Assembly: GCA_028871555.1 (NCBI GenBank) | Contig: JAGWNA010000036.1 | Location: 1 to 32,181 of the forward strand | Source: Lysobacteraceae bacterium | GTDB taxonomy: Bacteria > Pseudomonadota > Gammaproteobacteria > Xanthomonadales > Rhodanobacteraceae | Length of the DNA: 32,181 bases | Reading direction: 5' to 3' | The notes under the pieces: model-generated | Seen by the model: the letters and a program-made list of their open reading frames with translations, nothing else | Told to the model about the DNA's origin: nothing | Databases searched by the model: none | In this document: one piece after another, positions 16,509 to 29,224 of the stretch | Position numbering within the stretch: position 1 is the first letter of the stretch | Layout: every line of letters begins with the position of its first letter | Program-made: the position numbers and the translations under genes

Positions 16509-16514
16509 TACAAT
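16509..16514 (+). promoter_or_regulatory. Putative -10 box for miaA, implying a leaderless transcript
   Basis: TACAAT in GCCGCCTACAATTTCCGG. Only 6 nt separate it from the miaA ATG (16521), so transcription would start at or next to the A of the ATG. No ribosome site is present. Confidence 0.5.
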
Positions 16515-16520
16515 TTCCGG

Positions 16521-17471
16521 ATGCCGCTCGACTCACGCCCGCTGGCCATCTTTCTGATGGGCCCCACCGCCTCGGGCAAGACCGCACTGGCGTGTGCGCT
16601 GAGCGAGCGGTTTGCGCTGGGCCTGATCAGCGTCGATTCGGCGCTGGTCTACCGGGGCATGGATATTGGCACGGCGAAGCCCGACGCGGCGACGCTGGCG
16701 CGCTATCCGCATGCGCTGGTCGACATCCGCGATCCGGCCGAGGCCTATTCCGCGGCGGAGTTTCGTGCCGATGCGCTGGCGGCCATGCAGCGGGTCAGCG
16801 CACAGGGCAGGGTGCCGCTGCTGGTCGGCGGCACCGGGCTGTATTTCCGCGCCCTGCAGCAGGGGCTTTCCGACTTGCCCGAGGCGGTGCCGGCGCTGCG
16901 TGCGCGGCTGGCCGGCGAGGCGGCGCAGCTCGGCTGGCCGGCCATGCATGCACGGCTGGCGCGACTGGATCCGCTGGCCGCCACGCGGATCGGCAGCCAT
17001 GACGCGCAGCGCCTGCAGCGCGCGCTGGAGGTCATCGAGCTGACCGGCCGGCCGCTGTCCGAGCAGCAGCACGGCGGCCGCACGCGGTTTCCGTGGCGCG
17101 TGCTCAAGCTGGCGCTGCTGCCGGCCGATCGCAGCGTGCTGCATGCGCGCATCGCGCAGCGCTTCGACGCGATGCTGGCGGCGGGGTTTCTCGACGAGGT
17201 GCGCGGGCTGCGCAGCCGCGGCGATCTGCATGCGCAGCTGCCGGCGATGCGGGCGGTCGGTTACCGGCAGGCGTGGGAGCATCTGGACGGCTCGACCGAT
17301 CCGGCCGGGTTCCGCGATCGCGGCATCTTCGCCACGCGCCAGCTGGCCAAGCGGCAGATCACCTGGCTGCGCAGCGACTTCGGTGCCCGCCAGCTCGATC
17401 CGGATCGCCCCCGCCTGGCCGAGTGGGCGATCGATGCGTTGCGGCTGTTTCTGGGCACCCGGGCGGGCTGA
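16521..17471 (+). CDS. miaA: tRNA dimethylallyltransferase
   Basis: Transfers a dimethylallyl group from DMAPP to N6 of A37 in tRNAs reading UNN codons. The 316-aa product has the P-loop GPTASGKT (14-21), the [16 protein letters not shown] segment holding the catalytic Asp39 and substrate-recognition Thr, [33 protein letters not shown] and the C-terminal [12 protein letters not shown] tRNA-binding helix. It heads the conserved miaA-hfq-hflX-hflK-hflC-purA order of gammaproteobacteria, with 183 bp before hfq. There is no Shine-Dalgarno sequence; a TACAAT 6 nt before the ATG suggests leaderless translation. Identification is secure. Confidence 0.96.
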   Translation: MPLDSRPLAIFLMGPTASGKTALACALSERFALGLISVDSALVYRGMDIGTAKPDAATLARYPHALVDIRDPAEAYSAAEFRADALAAMQRVSAQGRVPLLVGGTGLYFRALQQGLSDLPEAVPALRARLAGEAAQLGWPAMHARLARLDPLAATRIGSHDAQRLQRALEVIELTGRPLSEQQHGGRTRFPWRVLKLALLPADRSVLHARIAQRFDAMLAAGFLDEVRGLRSRGDLHAQLPAMRAVGYRQAWEHLDGSTDPAGFRDRGIFATRQLAKRQITWLRSDFGARQLDPDRPRLAEWAIDALRLFLGTRAG

Positions 17472-17601
17472 TCGGCTCATGCCGGCGCATTCTTGGGTCC
17501 TGCCGGCCGCTCCAGCGCGGCCGTCACGCCGGCGCTGCGCAAAAATCTCCTTTCATCATGTATTTGAAAGCGGTTAACATCCTGAACATGTTGGGCCGAG
17601 G

Positions 17602-17619
17602 CGCCGTTGGCGTTTTTTT
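17602..17619 (+). terminator. Weak terminator-like element upstream of hfq
   Basis: CGCC-GTT-GGCG followed by seven T residues, 131 bp after the miaA stop and 36 bp before hfq. The stem is only 4 bp. It may attenuate read-through from miaA or simply be part of the hfq leader. Confidence 0.35.
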
Positions 17620-17654
17620 ACTCCGGCCTGTCCGTTGCGAGGGGAGAACAAGAA

Positions 17655-17942
17655 ATGTCCAAGGGACAATCGTTGCAGGATCCGTTTCTGAACGCGTTGC
17701 GGCGTGAGCGCGTGCCGGTGGCCATCTATCTGGTCAATGGGATCAAGTTGCAGGGCACGGTCGAATCGTTCGACCAGTTCGTCGTGCTGCTGCGCAATCA
17801 GGTGAGCCAGATGGTCTACAAGCATGCCATCTCCACCGTGGTGCCCAGTCGCAATGTGCGCATCGCCAACGGCCACGAAGATCACGACGAACACGACAGT
17901 CATGCCGACGCGGCAGCTGCACCCAGTGAAGCCGATGCTTGA
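17655..17942 (+). CDS. hfq: RNA-binding chaperone Hfq
   Basis: Hexameric Sm-like protein that pairs small RNAs with mRNAs and binds poly-A/poly-U tracts. The 95-aa product carries the whole Sm core: [34 protein letters not shown] (Sm1, with Gln8 and the lateral-rim arginines 16-17 and 19) and the Sm2 motif YKHAIS at 55-60. The C-terminal tail is short and unusually rich in His/Asp/Glu ([22 protein letters not shown]), consistent with an acidic tail that competes with RNA. The frame extends 16 codons upstream, but AGGGGAG ahead of this ATG and homology fix the start. It is followed by hflX after 75 bp. Identification is certain. Confidence 0.98.
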   Translation: MSKGQSLQDPFLNALRRERVPVAIYLVNGIKLQGTVESFDQFVVLLRNQVSQMVYKHAISTVVPSRNVRIANGHEDHDEHDSHADAAAAPSEADA

Positions 17943-18017
17943 GTGAAGCGAATACTTGAACGACAGGGTGTGCGCCCGCATGAAGCGGGCGTTGCCCCCG
18001 ACAGGCCATAGCCAGCA

Positions 18018-19391
18018 GTGTTCGACAGACAGAAGAAAGGCGACCGCGCCGTGCTGGTGCTGCCGCATTCCCGTGGCGATGGCGATGCCGAGCGCCGCGC
18101 CGCGGAATTCGCCGAGCTGGTCCAATCCGCCGGTGCCGAAGTGCTGGGCACGATCGCGGCGCGCGTCGAGGCCCCCAATCCCCGGTACTACATCGGCAGC
18201 GGCAAGGCCGACGAAGTCGCCGAGGCGGTGCGTGCGCTTGACGCCGACGTGGTCCTGGTCGACCACCTGCTGACCCCGGTGCAGGAACGCAATCTCGAAA
18301 AGCTGCTGCAGGTGCGCGTGGTCGACCGCGCCGGCCTGATCCTGGACATCTTCGCCCAGCGCGCACGTTCGCACGAGGGCAAGCTGGAAGTCGAGCTGGC
18401 CCAGCTCAAGCATCTGGCCACCAGGCTGGTGCGCGGCTGGACCCATCTGGACACCCAGCGCGGCGGCGCCATCGGCAACCGCGGCCCGGGCGAAACCCAG
18501 CTGGAAACCGACCGCCGGCTGCTCGGCGAACGCGTCAAGATGCTCACCAGGCGCCTGCAGAAAGTGCAGACCCAGCGCGGCCAGCAGCGCCGCTCGCGGT
18601 TGCGCAACACGGTGCCGCGGGTGGCCCTGGTCGGCTATACCAACGCCGGCAAGTCGACCCTGTTCAATGCGCTGACCAGCGGCGGGGTGTATGTCGCCGA
18701 CCAGTTGTTCGCCACGCTCGATCCGACCGTGCGCAAGCTGGAGGATCTCGGCTGCGGCCCGGCCGTGCTGGCCGACACCGTGGGCTTCATCCGCGAGCTG
18801 CCGCACGATCTGGTGGCCGCGTTCCGCGCCACCCTGGCCGAAGCGCGCGATGCCGATCTGCTGCTGCATGTCAGCGATGCGGCCGACGACGAGCGCGAGC
18901 GCCTGCATGACATTGTCGACAACGTGCTGGAAGAGATCGACGCCGGCGAGGTGCCGCAACTGCACGTGATGAACAAGATCGATTTGATCGGGACCGACCT
19001 GATCCAGGCCGGCGAAGATCCGGCGGCCGTGCCCGAGCGCGCTGCCCGCACGCGCGCCGCGCCGCGCATCGACCGCGACGGCGACGGCAAGCCTGTGCGG
19101 GTCTGGGTGTCGGCCGCCACCGGGGCCGGCCTGGATCTGCTGCGCCAGGCATTGGGCGAGCTGCTCGGTGGCGAGCGGCTGCAATGCGCGCTGCAATTGC
19201 CGCTGTCTGCCGGCCGGCTGCATGCCCGGCTCAAGGCCGCCGGTGCGATCTGCGGCGAGACGGTGGATGAGCATGGCTGGCAATTGCGGATCGATGCGCC
19301 GCGCAGCGTGATCGCACCGCTCAGCGCCGGCGATGCCGCCGAGACACGGCTGTTGCGCGAATTGCTGATCCCGGCGGAACAACCCCGTTGA
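18018..19391 (+). CDS. hflX: Ribosome-associated GTPase HflX
   Basis: Obg-related GTPase that splits stalled or hibernating 70S ribosomes, notably in heat stress. The product has 457 aa: an N-terminal HflX domain with the signature NPRYYIGSGKADE, a helical linker with GPGETQLETDRR, and the G domain with G1 GYTNAGKST (206-214), G2/G3 as FATLDPT and DTVGFI, and G4 NKID. The insertion between G4 and G5 is long and Ala/Arg-rich (AVPERAARTRAAPRIDRDGDGKP region). It starts with GTG; the following FDRQKKGDRAVLVL matches the HflX N-terminus, and no better start exists. The ribosome site is poor. The gene lies between hfq and hflK as in most gammaproteobacteria. Confidence 0.95.
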   Translation: MFDRQKKGDRAVLVLPHSRGDGDAERRAAEFAELVQSAGAEVLGTIAARVEAPNPRYYIGSGKADEVAEAVRALDADVVLVDHLLTPVQERNLEKLLQVRVVDRAGLILDIFAQRARSHEGKLEVELAQLKHLATRLVRGWTHLDTQRGGAIGNRGPGETQLETDRRLLGERVKMLTRRLQKVQTQRGQQRRSRLRNTVPRVALVGYTNAGKSTLFNALTSGGVYVADQLFATLDPTVRKLEDLGCGPAVLADTVGFIRELPHDLVAAFRATLAEARDADLLLHVSDAADDERERLHDIVDNVLEEIDAGEVPQLHVMNKIDLIGTDLIQAGEDPAAVPERAARTRAAPRIDRDGDGKPVRVWVSAATGAGLDLLRQALGELLGGERLQCALQLPLSAGRLHARLKAAGAICGETVDEHGWQLRIDAPRSVIAPLSAGDAAETRLLRELLIPAEQPR

Positions 19392-19418
19392 ACAGCGGAA
19401 CATTCCATCCGGCTCTGT

Positions 19419-19424
19419 TAGAAT
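19419..19424 (+). promoter_or_regulatory. Putative -10 box for hflKC
   Basis: TAGAAT within CTGTTAGAATGCACG, giving a leader of ~130 nt before hflK. No clear -35. Confidence 0.4.
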
Positions 19425-19562
19425 GCACGGCGTTTGTGCGCTCGCCCTCGATGGATGCGGCGCACCGCTTCGGCCACTGCGGCCCCACCCGATGCGTTGT
19501 CCTGTTCAATGCGTGCTCCGGCGCCGGCTGCCGGCCTCCCCGCCGCCTCAAGGAGACTGACC

Positions 19563-20636
19563 ATGGCTTGGAATGAACCCGGCAAGGGACCGAATGATCC
19601 CTGGGGCAAGAGTCGCCAGTCCGGCAAATCGCCGCTGGACGACTTGCTCAAGAAAGTGCGTACCCGCATGGGCAAGACCGGCCAGGGCGCCGGTGGCATC
19701 CTCACCGCCGTGCTGGTGCTGCTGGTGGTCGGTCTGCTGTTCAGCAGCTACACCATCATCGATGCCCGGCAAGTTGGCGTGGTGCTGCGCTTTGGCCAGT
19801 ACTCGCGGACCCTGGGTCCGGGCTTTCACCTCAAGTTGCCGCAGCCGGTCGAGTCGGTCAGGAAGGTCGAGGCCACGCGCGTGCGTTCGGTGAATGACAC
19901 CGTCAGCATGCTGACCCGCGACGAAAACATCATCACCGTCGATTTCACCGTGCAGTATCAGGTGGACGATTCGCGCAAGTACCTGTTCTCGCTGAACGAC
20001 CCGGACGGCACCATCCAGGCTGCGGCCGAGGCAGCGGTGCGCGGGGTGATCGGCGGCAGTGACATGGACCAGATCCTCTCCGCTGCCGGTGCCAACCTCG
20101 TCAACGAGGCGCAGCAGGTGCTGCAGAAAACCATGGACGGCTACGATGCCGGCCTGCGGGTAACCGAAGTCAGTTTCCAGAACGTGTCGCCGCCGAAAGA
20201 GGTGAAGGACGCGTTCGATGACGTCAACAAGGCCCGCGAGGACAAGCAAAGCATCGAGAACGCGGCCCTGGCCTATGCCAACAAGGTGGTGCCGGTGGCA
20301 CGTGGCGACGCCGCGCGCATCGCCGCCGAGGCCGCTGGCTACAAGGCCGAGCGGATCGCCCGTGCGCAGGGCGACGCCGCCCGTTTCGCACTGCTGCTGA
20401 AACAGTACAAGGCGGCGCCGGAAGTCACCCGCAAGCGTCTGTGGCTGGAGACGATGGAACAGGTGATGGCCGACAATCCCAAGGTGATCGACGGCTCCGG
20501 CGGCCGCAACATCATCAACCTGCCGTCTGGTCGCGCGGGTCAATCGCCGGCCAGCGGCACCGATGCCGGTACCGTCAATGCCGTCGTGTCGCCTGCCAGC
20601 GGCGGCACCGCCGGCGACAAGGGGACACAGCCATGA
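19563..20636 (+). CDS. hflK: FtsH protease modulator HflK
   Basis: SPFH/prohibitin-family inner-membrane protein that with HflC forms the cage around FtsH and tunes its proteolysis. The 357-aa product has the HflK-type Gly/Pro/Trp N-terminus (MAWNEPGKGPNDPWG), a single membrane segment at ~45-62, then the SPFH domain (VGVVLRFGQYSRTLGPGFHLKLP; ENIITVDFTVQYQVDD) and a long Ala/Glu/Arg coiled-coil stretch (DKQSIENAALAYANKVVPVARGDAARIAAEA...). A Gly/Ser/Thr-rich tail closes it. AAGGAG lies 8 nt before the ATG. Its TGA overlaps the hflC ATG (ATGA), indicating translational coupling and the expected near 1:1 production. Confidence 0.95.
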   Translation: MAWNEPGKGPNDPWGKSRQSGKSPLDDLLKKVRTRMGKTGQGAGGILTAVLVLLVVGLLFSSYTIIDARQVGVVLRFGQYSRTLGPGFHLKLPQPVESVRKVEATRVRSVNDTVSMLTRDENIITVDFTVQYQVDDSRKYLFSLNDPDGTIQAAAEAAVRGVIGGSDMDQILSAAGANLVNEAQQVLQKTMDGYDAGLRVTEVSFQNVSPPKEVKDAFDDVNKAREDKQSIENAALAYANKVVPVARGDAARIAAEAAGYKAERIARAQGDAARFALLLKQYKAAPEVTRKRLWLETMEQVMADNPKVIDGSGGRNIINLPSGRAGQSPASGTDAGTVNAVVSPASGGTAGDKGTQP

Positions 20637-21502
20637 GCAGGATCGTCACCGCCGTCATTGTCGCGCTGCTGGTTCTGCTCGGCCTCAACAGCATGTTCGT
20701 GGTGAACGAGGGCCAGAACGCACTGCTGCTGCAGTTCGGCCGCATCGTGCGCACCGATTACAGGCCGGGCCTGCATTTCAAGATTCCGCTGGTGCAGCAG
20801 GACCTGGAATTCGACAATCGCATCCTGTCTCTGGACGCGGCGCCGGAGCGCTATTTCACCTCCGAGAAAAAGAGCGTCAACGTCGATTTCTACGTGAAAT
20901 GGCGCATCGTCGACAACGCCAGGTACTACCAGGCTACCGGCGGCGACGAACTGCAGGCGACGCAGCGGCTCACGCCGATCATCAAGGACGCGCTGCGCTT
21001 CGAGTTCAACGCGCGCACGTTGCAGGAGCTGATTTCCGGCGGCCGCAAGGACATCACCGAGCGGGTGCGCCAGCAGACCGATGCGTCCACGCGCAAGAAC
21101 CTGGGCATCGCCGTGGTCGACGTGCGCATCAAGCGCATCGATCTGCCCGACACCGTCAGCGAGTCGGTGTACAAGCGCATGCGTGCCGAGCGGCTGCAGC
21201 TGGCCAACCAGTTGCGCTATACCGGGCAGGAGGCCGCCGCCAAGATCCAGGCTGACGCCGATCGCCAGGGCCAGGTGCTGCGCGCCGATGCGAATCGGGA
21301 CGCCGCCACGGTGCGTGGCGAGGGCGACGCACAGGCGGCAATGATCTATGCGCAGGCCTACAGCCAGGATCCCGAATTCTTCGCGTTCACCCGCAGCATG
21401 GCCGCGTATCGCAAATCGTTCGAGGACGGCAAGAGTGTGCTGGTGCTCAAGCCGAACGCCCCGTTCCTCAACTACTACAACGACCCGTCGTCGAAAAAAT
21501 GA
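20633..21502 (+). CDS. hflC: FtsH protease modulator HflC
   Basis: Partner of HflK in the FtsH-associated membrane cage. The 289-aa product has an N-terminal signal anchor (~4-24: IVTAVIVALLVLLGLNSMFVV), the SPFH domain (EGQNALLLQFGRIVRTDYRPGLHFKIP; KKSVNVDFYVKWRI), a coiled-coil region (QEAAAKIQADADRQGQVLRADANRDAATVRGEG) and the conserved FFAFTRSMAAYRKSF end. It starts inside the hflK stop (4-bp ATGA overlap). A hairpin follows 10 bp after the stop. The small DUF2065 gene that often separates hflC and purA in related genomes is not present. Confidence 0.95.
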   Translation: MSRIVTAVIVALLVLLGLNSMFVVNEGQNALLLQFGRIVRTDYRPGLHFKIPLVQQDLEFDNRILSLDAAPERYFTSEKKSVNVDFYVKWRIVDNARYYQATGGDELQATQRLTPIIKDALRFEFNARTLQELISGGRKDITERVRQQTDASTRKNLGIAVVDVRIKRIDLPDTVSESVYKRMRAERLQLANQLRYTGQEAAAKIQADADRQGQVLRADANRDAATVRGEGDAQAAMIYAQAYSQDPEFFAFTRSMAAYRKSFEDGKSVLVLKPNAPFLNYYNDPSSKK

Positions 21503-21511
21503 TCCGCCCGC

Positions 21512-21541
21512 AGTCCCGCATGCATCAGGTCATGCGGGACT
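21512..21541 (+). terminator. Hairpin after hflC
   Basis: A perfect 11-bp stem AGTCCCGCATG/CATGCGGGACT with an 8-nt loop, 10 nt after the hflC stop. No T-run follows; probably a 3'-end or attenuating structure in front of purA. Confidence 0.55.
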
Positions 21542-21552
21542 GTCGTGCGTGA

Positions 21553-23058
<1,506 letters not shown>

Positions 23059-23080
23059 GCCGGGGCTGTTCGAGCCGCCG

Positions 23081-23464
23081 CTACGCCGCCGAATCGATGA
23101 TCTCCTTCATCGTGTGCTCCACTGCACGCGCCGCCTCGGCGATCCGCACGTCGTCCGAGATCAGCGACAGCTGGGCGGTCGGCGGCAGCATGCCGATATA
23201 TGTCTTGCCGTGGTCCTCGAAGATCGAAATGCGGCAGGGCAGCGCCATGTTCACCGACATGTCCAGGCCCAGCACCTCGGCCGCCTGGCGCGGGTTGCAC
23301 ACTTCCAGCACCAGGCACTCGTTGGGCAATTCGAAGCCCTTGTCGGCCAGCGTCTTGCGGAAATCGTAGTAATGCAGCATGCCGAAGCCATGCCCCTTCG
23401 CCGAAGCCTGCACGTCCTCGAACGCGCGATCGACCGATTTCGATGTCTGTTTCTTGTAGAGCAT
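23081..23464 (-). CDS. DUF302-family protein
   Basis: 127-aa soluble protein. The sequence has the DUF302 pattern: an N-terminal strand-helix (SVDRAFEDVQASAKGHGFGMLHYYDFRKTLADKG), the central CLVLEVCNPRQAAEVLGLDMSVNMALPCRISIFEDHGKTYIG, and a C-terminal helix. The segment with Cys in VCNP and ALPCRISIFED is characteristic of the family, whose molecular function is unknown; relatives bind metals or occur with redox genes. It starts at an ATG with GGAGAA six bases upstream, so the start is good. It is convergent with purA and divergent from the fatty-acid-hydroxylase-like gene. Family call is fairly firm; the role is unknown. Confidence 0.78.
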   Translation of the reverse strand: MLYKKQTSKSVDRAFEDVQASAKGHGFGMLHYYDFRKTLADKGFELPNECLVLEVCNPRQAAEVLGLDMSVNMALPCRISIFEDHGKTYIGMLPPTAQLSLISDDVRIAEAARAVEHTMKEIIDSAA

Positions 23465-23723
23465 GCGGTTCTCCGTCTGGCGTCGTCTGGTTCGCCCATG
23501 TTACTGCGCGATGCGCGTGCTCCGCGCGCACGGCATGACGGATCTGGCGGCAATGATGGCATGCGGACATCCGGGTGCGGCCAAGGCATGGTCCGGTTGT
23601 CTGCTGCCGGGGCCGACGGGTTTCCGCTTCATGGGGCGGGCGCGCGAAACGCCGATGCCTCGAAAGATTTTTGAACGGTTTCTGATTAAACTGCGCTGCA
23701 GTCTGTCCGTTTCCACATCAGTC

Positions 23724-24812
23724 ATGCACGAGTTTGTGTATTCCTGGGTCGCAGCGCAGGGCTGGCTTGCCGCTCACGCGATCGCTCCTGTTCTTGCCGA
23801 CCTGCATATCGCGACGACGGTCGATTCGCCGAACGAGATCGCGCGGTACTTCCTGATCACCGCGGTGCAGGTGCTGATCGTCGCCTTCGTGTTCCGCCCG
23901 ATGGAGAGCCTCTGGCCGGCCGAAGCCTGGAACGACCGCCGCCTCACGGCGATCGACCGCAGCTACACGCTGATCAAGCTGTTCGGCGTGCTGCCGCTGT
24001 TCACTTACCTGGTGCTGTCACCGTTGACCAGCCTGTCCGACGACGGCGGCGGAACCGCAGGCATGTTCAGCGTGCAGGGCTGGGTACCGTGGCTGGGATA
24101 CCACCCGGTGCTGTTGTTCCTGGTCTATTACGCCATCTACGATTTCGTGTATTACCTTGTGCATCGCCTGCAGCACTCCATTCCATGGTGGTGGGCGCTG
24201 CACAGCCTGCATCACAGCCAGCGCCAGCTCAGCTGCTGGTCGAACGATCGCGACCACTACCTGGACGACCTGCTGGAGGTGCTGATCGTCACGGCGGTGT
24301 CATTGCTGATCGGGGTATCGCCGACCGATTATGCGTTGCTGGTGTTGTCCGGCGAGCTGCTGCAGAACCTCGACCACGCCAATGTGCGGCTGCGCTTCGG
24401 TCCGGTACTGGAGAAGCTGCTGGTCGACCCGCTCTACCACCGGCTGCACCACATGCGGGTGGATCCGGACCGGCCGCAGCTGCATGCCTGCAACTACGCC
24501 TTCATCTTTCCCCTGTGGGACATCCTGTTCGGCACCGCGCTGTTCGGCGAACCCGCGCGTCCCACCGGCGTCGGCGACCCGATGGTCGATGCCGACAACG
24601 GGCGCGGCATCGTCGCGCAGCAACTGCTGACGCTGCGGCGCTTCTGGGGCGCCTTCCGCCGCTGCGCCGGCTGGCGGCCCGGCGATGTCGCCTTCAACGA
24701 AAACTACGTGCCGGTTCCGGTTGCTGATTTCGACCTGCGCCGGCTGGAGTCGAGCGGGGTTCCGCTGGCGGCAACGCAGTCGCCCGTTTGCGGCGCCGAA
24801 CCGGCGCGATGA
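23724..24812 (+). CDS. Fatty acid hydroxylase / sterol desaturase superfamily membrane protein
   Basis: ~362-aa multi-span membrane protein with the di-iron histidine boxes of the superfamily: HRLQH (HxxxH), then LHSLHHS (HxxHH), and later YHRLHHM. Hydrophobic segments flank them (YFLITAVQVLIVAFVF; LFGVLPLFTYLVLSPL; VLLFLVYYAIYDFVYYLV; LEVLIVTAVSLLIG). Such enzymes use O2 and a non-haem di-iron centre to hydroxylate or desaturate lipids; the substrate here is unknown (ornithine-lipid, sterol-like or carotenoid hydroxylation are possibilities). The frame is open to 23463, but the upstream part is low-quality and overlaps the DUF302 promoter region; ATG 23724 (MHEFVYSWVAAQGW) is chosen and 23655 (MPRKIFERFL) is an alternative. 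Neither has a good ribosome site. Confidence 0.82.
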   Translation: MHEFVYSWVAAQGWLAAHAIAPVLADLHIATTVDSPNEIARYFLITAVQVLIVAFVFRPMESLWPAEAWNDRRLTAIDRSYTLIKLFGVLPLFTYLVLSPLTSLSDDGGGTAGMFSVQGWVPWLGYHPVLLFLVYYAIYDFVYYLVHRLQHSIPWWWALHSLHHSQRQLSCWSNDRDHYLDDLLEVLIVTAVSLLIGVSPTDYALLVLSGELLQNLDHANVRLRFGPVLEKLLVDPLYHRLHHMRVDPDRPQLHACNYAFIFPLWDILFGTALFGEPARPTGVGDPMVDADNGRGIVAQQLLTLRRFWGAFRRCAGWRPGDVAFNENYVPVPVADFDLRRLESSGVPLAATQSPVCGAEPAR

Positions 24813-24936
24813 AACACCGACGGCACGGCGTGGTCGGCGCACGTGCGCGATGCCTGTCATGGCCCATGAATCCGGCCCGGTCCGCGCGTATGCTCAAGCG
24901 GTGCATCGCTGCCATTGGACGGACGAGGAGAGCATC

Positions 24937-25704
24937 ATGGCTACCGCGAAACCTGTTTTCGGCGCCTTCGACCAGGGACAGGTGCCCACCATCGCGTGCT
25001 TCAACCAGGCGACGATTCCGCTCGGGGTCGATTTCGACAAGTTGATAGCGGCGATGCAGGTCTACATCGACAAACATGTGGCGCCGGTGTGGGGCACGCC
25101 GGCGAAGCTGATCAAGTCCGCCCATTTCGTCAAGGGCAGCTGGGCCATGGTCTTTCTGGACGATGCCGATCAGCCCGGCGCACTCGCCTACCACGACCTC
25201 ACGCCCGACGGGTTTCCGCTGGCCAAGGTGTTCGTCCGCACGACGCTGCAGAACAAGGAACGGGTGAGCGTGTCCGCGTCCCACGAACTGGTCGAGATGC
25301 TGGTCGACCCCGCCATCAACATGATGACGACCGGCCCCGACGCGAAGCTGATCTACGCGTACGAGAGCGCCGATCCGGTCGAGGCCCTGAGCTTCGCGGT
25401 CGAGCGCATCGCGATGAGCGACTTCGTGTATCCGTCGTACTTCGAGGTCTTTCGCAAGCCCGGCTCGACCCGTTTCGACCACCTGGGCAAGGTCAAGCAA
25501 CCCTTCCAGATACTGCCGGGCGGCTACCAGATCATCTTCAGGAACGGCAAGTGGACCCAGGTCACCGGATCGGCGGCCAAGCGGGCGAGCTTCGCCAGGG
25601 AAGATCGCCGCGGACACCGTAGCGAATGCCGCGGGCGAAAGCTCAGGCTGACCTCGGAAAAGGAAATCGCGCGCCGGATCGCGCCAGGCAAAGGGAAAGT
25701 CTGA
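24937..25704 (+). CDS. Conserved-looking protein of unknown function with an HExxE motif
   Basis: 255-aa protein I do not recognise. It has no signal peptide or membrane segment. Visible features are an N-terminal segment MATAKPVFGAFDQGQVPTI, a central SASHELVEMLVDP (His116, Glu117, Glu120, Asp124) followed about 23 residues later by YESADP (Glu143, Asp146), a C-terminal QILPGGYQIIFRNGKW block, and a very basic tail (last ~45 residues rich in Arg/Lys). HExxE...DP with a downstream ExxD resembles zincin-like metal sites in several uncharacterised bacterial proteins, so a metalloprotein is plausible but unproven. GAGGAG lies 6 nt before this ATG, so the start is good even though the frame extends upstream. 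The gene lies alone between the hydroxylase-like gene and gcvP (convergent). Confidence 0.75.
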   Translation: MATAKPVFGAFDQGQVPTIACFNQATIPLGVDFDKLIAAMQVYIDKHVAPVWGTPAKLIKSAHFVKGSWAMVFLDDADQPGALAYHDLTPDGFPLAKVFVRTTLQNKERVSVSASHELVEMLVDPAINMMTTGPDAKLIYAYESADPVEALSFAVERIAMSDFVYPSYFEVFRKPGSTRFDHLGKVKQPFQILPGGYQIIFRNGKWTQVTGSAAKRASFAREDRRGHRSECRGRKLRLTSEKEIARRIAPGKGKV

Positions 25705-25717
25705 ACTAGCTTCGGTT

Positions 25718-25745
25718 CGTCATTCCGGCTTTCGCCGGAATGACG
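25718..25745. repeat. Palindromic TCATTCCGG-type repeat / hairpin
   Basis: Perfect 11-bp arms CGTCATTCCGG and CCGGAATGACG with a 6-nt loop, between convergent genes. This palindrome type is common between genes in many proteobacteria. It may serve as a bidirectional 3'-end structure for the HExxE protein gene and gcvP. Nothing else is seen in 25746-25886. Confidence 0.7.
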
Positions 25746-25886
25746 GCTTGTCCAGACTCAGGCCCATGTTCGGCTGCCGAAGGCGTCGATCCGGCCCTTG
25801 AGCGGTGGAGAGGAGTGAGCCGCGACAAGAGGGTGGACCCACGGCTCTCGCCCGTTTCCCGCTCCGCTCGACTCTCTCCCCGGTAC

Positions 25887-28796
<2,910 letters not shown>

Positions 28797-28841
28797 GACT
28801 GGGGCATCCGAAGACTTGCGTGCCGTGCCGCACGTGGGGCG

Positions 28842-29036
28842 CCCCTCTGTCCTTTTGCCTGAGAGTTTGGAAGCGCGGCGATGGATGCCTTGCCTCGTGC
28901 CCCTTCGGCGCCGGATTCAACCGGTCTCTCCAGAGTGTTTGCGCACGGTGGTATGGGAGCCTGAGCGATTACGGGCGTTGCGTCTTCGGCAGCGGCGCCT
29001 GCCCGGTTACCGGGCCGCCCGCTTCTCCCACCATGC
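28842..29036 (-). promoter_or_regulatory. Tandem glycine riboswitch upstream of gcvP
   Basis: On the minus strand two aptamers follow each other. The first (~28953-29036) has GGTGGGAGAAGC, GCCGAAGACG and GCTCAGGCTCCC. The second (~28842-28945) has ACTCTGGAGAGACC, GCCGAAGGGGC, AACTCTCAGGC and AAAGGACAGAGGGG. These are the conserved glycine riboswitch elements and both aptamers are present. The first carries an extra hairpin (GCCCGGTAACCGGGC). The second aptamer runs into the palindrome GGGGCGCCCC, a likely part of the expression platform. Glycine binding is expected to raise gcvP expression. Identified by motif and context, not by covariance search. Confidence 0.95.
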
Positions 29037-29049
29037 GTTTACCGCGGCG

Positions 29050-29055
29050 ATTATA
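29050..29055 (-). promoter_or_regulatory. Promoter -10 box for gcvP
   Basis: Minus strand TATAAT in CCTGTATAATCGCC, 14 nt before the riboswitch. The -35 is not recognisable. Confidence 0.65.
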
Positions 29056-29116
29056 CAGGTGCGTGAAGCCGTGTTGCGGCTTGCATGGATACGGCCCACG
29101 AAGTCGCGGATCTCCC

Positions 29117-29195
29117 GTAGGAGCGCACCCTGTGCGCGATGACTTTGTCTGGCCGTTCGTCGGCAAAGAGCTTCGCCCACAAGGTGGGCTCCTAC
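29117..29195. repeat. GTAG-REP inverted pair upstream of gcvP
   Basis: Head GTAGGAGCGCACC... (29117-29139, stem GCGCAC/GTGCGC) and tail (29172-29195) with stem GCCCAC-AAG-GTGGGC ending CTCCTAC. It lies between the gcvP promoter and the tRNA-Leu terminator. It is the only copy here not directly downstream of a protein gene's stop codon. Confidence 0.85.
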
Positions 29196-29224
29196 AGAAT
29201 GGGGAAATTCCGCCGCAAGATGAC

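Noticed and set aside
17564..17580. TTGAAA and TAACAT as a possible hfq promoter
   Set aside because: The two boxes are too close to form one promoter, and neither has a good partner at 16-18 bp; not reported as a feature.
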